Below, piece after piece: positions 61,033-64,000 of a DNA stretch of 64,000 nucleotides. Position numbers and translations under genes: made by a program. Position 1 is the stretch's first letter. Every line of letters starts with the position of its first letter. The notes below the pieces were generated by a model, which saw only the letters and a program-made list of their open reading frames with translations, had not been told where the DNA came from and searched no databases. The DNA is taken from positions 62,001 to 126,000 of the forward strand of contig JAEDCT010000004.1 of the NCBI GenBank assembly GCA_016294035.1, in the 5' to 3' direction. Source of the stretch: Treponema sp. GTDB taxonomy: Bacteria > Spirochaetota > Spirochaetia > Treponematales > Treponemataceae.

Positions 61033-64000
61033 ATGAAAATCAATAAGAATATTTTATCAAAGACTGCACTTACCTGTGCTTTTGCCCTTGGTCTTGGAGT
61101 TCCGGCTTTTGCAGACCACGGAGTAGAGTATATTTCACCAAACAATGATGGAGTCAAGGATGAACTTATCATTCCTCTAAAAATAAAGGAAAAAAGATAT
61201 GTAAATTCATGGTCTCTCATTATTTCTGATTCCAATGGAAAGGTTGTTAGAACCATCGGCAACAAGATTTCTCTTCCAACAAGTTTCAGCGTTAAGTCTT
61301 TTATTAAGTCTGTGAAAACACCTAAGGCTGGAGTAGAGATTCCTTCTTCTGTTTCATGGAATGGATTTCTTGATGATGGTAGGGTTGCTCCTGATGGAGT
61401 TTACTACTATCAGTTTACCGCATCTGATGACAACGGAAATGCCGCAACCACATCCAAGTTCAAGGTAATCGTGGACAATACACCTCCACAGATTAATCTT
61501 GCAAATGTTTCTGACAAAATTTTTGGTGAAGGTTCAAAAGCTGTTTTTAAGATTACTCAGTCAGGTTCCATCGAACAAAAGTGGAATGCAAGAATTCTTG
61601 ATGCAAAGGGAAATGCTGTAAAAACATACATATTTGAAAATGCAGCTCCTGTATCTGTTGAATGGAATGGAACTGATGACAATAAGTCTATTGTTGCAGA
61701 TGGCGTTTACAGCTACGAAATTGAATCAACTGACCTTGCAGGAAACAAAAGTGAAAGGGCTGTTATTTCCAATATTATTTTTTCTGCTGAAAAACCTGAG
61801 ATTGCAGTTTCTGTAAAAGGCTCAAGATTTTTTGCTTCAGCACCAAAAGGAAAAACAGTTCCAAATGCAAGCAGGAACATTACATTTGAAGTTGCCGTTC
61901 CAAATCCACAGGCAAGCGTAAACTCATTGAGTTCATGGGAAATTAGTGTTGTTGGAAAAAATGATGATAAGGTATATTTTTCAAAGTCTGGAAAAACAAA
62001 TCCACCTGACAGCACTTTTGTCTTTGATGGAAAATCTTCATCTGGTTCTCTTCTTTCAGATGGTGAATACAGAACAAAGGTTACTGCACGTTATTTGAAC
62101 GGATATGAGCCAACTCCAGTATATTCTCCTGTATTTGTAATTGATAATGCTGCTCCTAAGGCATTGGTCAAGGATCCTTCTACTCAGGTTTTCAATGGAA
62201 AGTCTGATTTGATCCTTCCACAGGAAATTGTTGAAAAGGAACCTGGTTACACTGGTGAAAAGAATTGGGTTGGAAAAATCGTAGACAAGAATAACAATGT
62301 TATCCGTACTTTCAATTATGCTGGTTCGCTTCCTGCAAATGCATCATGGAACGGACTTGATGACAATGGAAATCTTGTTCAGGATGGAATGTACAGATAT
62401 GTTCTTGAAGTTTCAGAACTTGCCGGAAACATGGATGAATTTTCGTCAAAGGAATTTAAGCTTGATACAAGTTCAACAGAGATTGCAATTTCTGCAAGTC
62501 CTTCGGCATTCAGTCCAAATGGAGACGGAGTTCAGGATGTTCTTGTTCTTACACCAATTGCAAATGCAAAGTCTGGAATTGAAAGCTATGAAATCCGCAT
62601 CCTTTCAAAAGATAAGAAGACAGTAAGAATTTTTGCAGGAAAGGGTAAGCCGTCACAGATTTCATGGAATGGTCTCTCTGATTCCGGATCTAAGTGTGCT
62701 GATGGTACATATTCATCTTATATTCAGACTAAGGCTGTGAGCGGAACAGTTTCAGAGGCTCAGGGAAATGATTTCATAATTGATACGGTTGCTCCAAATG
62801 CAAATATCAATGTTCCTTATCTTTTATTCTCGCCTGATGGACGCAGCTCAAGACAGGATATTCCGGTTTCAGTTTCAAATTCAACAAAGGAAGACAAATG
62901 GACCTGCGAAATCAGAAATGAAAAGAATCACGTTGTAAAAACATTTGCCTGGAACAATTCATCAATGACAGATTTCAAGTGGAATGGTACTGATGACAAC
63001 GGAACAAAGGTTTCTGATGGAAAATACACAATGAGCATTTTTGCCAAGGATGAAGCAGGAAACTCATTCAGAAAGGTTGTGTCAAATATCAATCTTGATA
63101 CAAGAAGTGCAAGTGCAATCGTAACTGCTGAGTATGCAGGAATTTCTCCAAATGGTGATGGATATCTTGATGAGCAGAAATTTGAGATTATTGCCCAGAT
63201 CAAGGATGGAATTTCTTCATGGACATTCAGCATTCTTAATGAAAAGAATGTAGTGGTAAAGAAATTCCACGGAGATTCTTCGGCAGCTCTTCCATCTTCA
63301 ATTTCATGGAATGGTGTGCTGGACGGATCAAAGGAATCGGTTGGTGAAGGCTATTTTACAGGAAGTCTTCACATTGATTATGAAAAGGGAAATTCCTGCG
63401 ATGCAGTTTCGTCAAAATTCCTTTGCTCAACAAAGGCTCCTGAACTATATGTAGTTACAAGTCCTAAATATTTCAGTCCTGATAATGATGGTGAGGATGA
63501 TGAACTTGAGGTTAAGCTTGCTGCCATTACAAAGGCAGGAATCAAGAACTGGAGCTATGTGATCAAGGATCGTAATGGAAAGCAGTTCTGGAAGACAAGC
63601 GGAAAATCAACGATTACTCCTGGAATTATCTGGGATGGCCGCGGAAACAACGGAGATACAGTTCAGTCTGCAGAAGACTATCCTTATGAATTTGTTGTGA
63701 CTGATGTACTTGGAATGACATCAAAAATTGACGGTGTAATTAATGTTGATATTCTTGTTATTCGTGACGGTAACAAGCTTAAGATGAGAATTCCTTCAAT
63801 TATTTTCCGCAGCAATGAGGCAGACTTTAAGACTGGCCCAGGTGGAATTACAAAGGCTCAGGCTGACAATAACCAGAGAGTCTTGAAAAGAGTTTCTGAA
63901 GTTTTGAAGAAGTTCGGAGATTACAAGATTACTGTCGTTGGTCATGCAAACCGCGTGTCTGACAATAGTTCAGAAGAAACAACTGAAGGAAGCTGGGGAA
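61033..64000 (+). CDS. Modular exported protein with eight FlgD-Ig-like units and an OmpA-like end (3' end outside window)
   Basis: The frame is open to the window end; 989 residues are visible. A signal peptide (MKINKNILSK, hydrophobic core, 'VPAFAD') is followed by 'VEYISPNNDGVKDEL'. The chain then repeats a unit of about 108 residues ending in W-N-G-x2-D-x-G-x(3-5)-D-G-x-Y, with Trp (or Phe) at residues 109, 211, 331, 439, 545, 650, 759 and 867. Many units begin with S-P-x-x-D-G-x-x-D-E-L (near 35, 494, 704, 814; degenerate near 600). These match FlgD Ig-like modules with calcium-type loops. The last visible part, 'VLKKFGDYKITVVGHAN', looks like an OmpA peptidoglycan-binding domain. GGAG precedes the ATG. 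It probably bridges envelope and cell wall. Confidence 0.85.
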   Translation, partial: MKINKNILSKTALTCAFALGLGVPAFADHGVEYISPNNDGVKDELIIPLKIKEKRYVNSWSLIISDSNGKVVRTIGNKISLPTSFSVKSFIKSVKTPKAGVEIPSSVSWNGFLDDGRVAPDGVYYYQFTASDDNGNAATTSKFKVIVDNTPPQINLANVSDKIFGEGSKAVFKITQSGSIEQKWNARILDAKGNAVKTYIFENAAPVSVEWNGTDDNKSIVADGVYSYEIESTDLAGNKSERAVISNIIFSAEKPEIAVSVKGSRFFASAPKGKTVPNASRNITFEVAVPNPQASVNSLSSWEISVVGKNDDKVYFSKSGKTNPPDSTFVFDGKSSSGSLLSDGEYRTKVTARYLNGYEPTPVYSPVFVIDNAAPKALVKDPSTQVFNGKSDLILPQEIVEKEPGYTGEKNWVGKIVDKNNNVIRTFNYAGSLPANASWNGLDDNGNLVQDGMYRYVLEVSELAGNMDEFSSKEFKLDTSSTEIAISASPSAFSPNGDGVQDVLVLTPIANAKSGIESYEIRILSKDKKTVRIFAGKGKPSQISWNGLSDSGSKCADGTYSSYIQTKAVSGTVSEAQGNDFIIDTVAPNANINVPYLLFSPDGRSSRQDIPVSVSNSTKEDKWTCEIRNEKNHVVKTFAWNNSSMTDFKWNGTDDNGTKVSDGKYTMSIFAKDEAGNSFRKVVSNINLDTRSASAIVTAEYAGISPNGDGYLDEQKFEIIAQIKDGISSWTFSILNEKNVVVKKFHGDSSAALPSSISWNGVLDGSKESVGEGYFTGSLHIDYEKGNSCDAVSSKFLCSTKAPELYVVTSPKYFSPDNDGEDDELEVKLAAITKAGIKNWSYVIKDRNGKQFWKTSGKSTITPGIIWDGRGNNGDTVQSAEDYPYEFVVTDVLGMTSKIDGVINVDILVIRDGNKLKMRIPSIIFRSNEADFKTGPGGITKAQADNNQRVLKRVSEVLKKFGDYKITVVGHANRVSDNSSEETTEGSWG

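Noticed and set aside
1..64000. tRNA or rRNA genes, insertion sequences, phage genes, CRISPR arrays
   Set aside because: No cloverleaf-like sequence, transposase frame, regular repeat-spacer array or integrase was found; gene content is core-like throughout.

Overview
This window is a stretch of chromosome from a spirochete, most likely a Treponema of the gut or rumen type. The reasons are a cheA / cheW-cheR fusion / cheX / cheY operon, a V-type (not F-type) ATPase operon, a UPF0164/FadL-like outer-membrane protein, many lipoproteins, LL-diaminopimelate aminotransferase, and moderately AT-rich DNA. I see no tRNA or rRNA genes, insertion sequences, phage genes or CRISPR arrays. The window cuts a gene at each end: a secreted-type protein at the start and a modular FlgD-Ig/OmpA-like protein at the end.

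Layout. 1-3.4 kb: 3' part of a large unknown protein, then secG and a PtsN-like EIIA gene. 3.4-12.5 kb: V-ATPase operon in the order G/H-C-I-K-F-E-A-B-D, ending in a universal stress protein whose start overlaps the stop of subunit D. 12.6-15.2 kb: dapL and a convergent outer-membrane protein gene. 15.5-20.4 kb: the chemotaxis operon. 20.5-29.7 kb: a divergent MarR regulator / membrane protein pair, an HTH-EIIA fusion, a transglutaminase-like exported protein, an RluA-type pseudouridine synthase, a TIGR03546/TIGR03545-like membrane pair, yebC, ruvC and a convergent putative nuclease. 29.8-32.8 kb: tyrS and a Pmp-like beta-helix lipoprotein. 32.9-37 kb: grpE, dnaK, dnaJ. 37.1-41.9 kb: two membrane SpoIIE/RsbU-type phosphatases, a STAS protein and a VanY-type lipoprotein. 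42-43.1 kb: leuB. 43.1-48 kb: a TPP-riboswitch operon, thiM / thiamine-binding protein / thiE / HAD phosphatase / thiD / thiC. 48-52.7 kb: a hybrid histidine kinase, a queuosine-precursor transporter with a candidate preQ1-I riboswitch, and a sigma-70 factor on the minus strand. 53-55.4 kb: a membrane protein and a TPR lipoprotein. 55.5-61 kb: yajC-secD-secF, ispH and the UPF0164 protein.

How it fits together. Most of the window is core physiology of a motile, diderm, anaerobic spirochete: ion-pumping ATPase, Sec translocation, chemotaxis signalling, chaperones and cofactor salvage. The thiamine operon makes the pyrimidine with ThiC and salvages the thiazole with ThiM, with no thiazole synthase in the cluster. 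Several control layers can be read directly: a TPP riboswitch with a terminator just before thiM, a probable preQ1 riboswitch whose tail is the Shine-Dalgarno of the transporter, a terminator between dnaK and dnaJ, and two identical-architecture palindromes 32 bp apart upstream of the 53-kb operon.

The most unusual pattern is that several genes (cheA, the divergent MarR/membrane pair, the TIGR03546-like gene, the 52998 membrane gene) have recognisable -35/-10 promoters whose -10 box ends only 6-9 bases before the ATG, with no Shine-Dalgarno. This suggests a class of leaderless mRNAs next to ordinary SD-led genes. All functional calls come from reading motifs and context; no database search was run.
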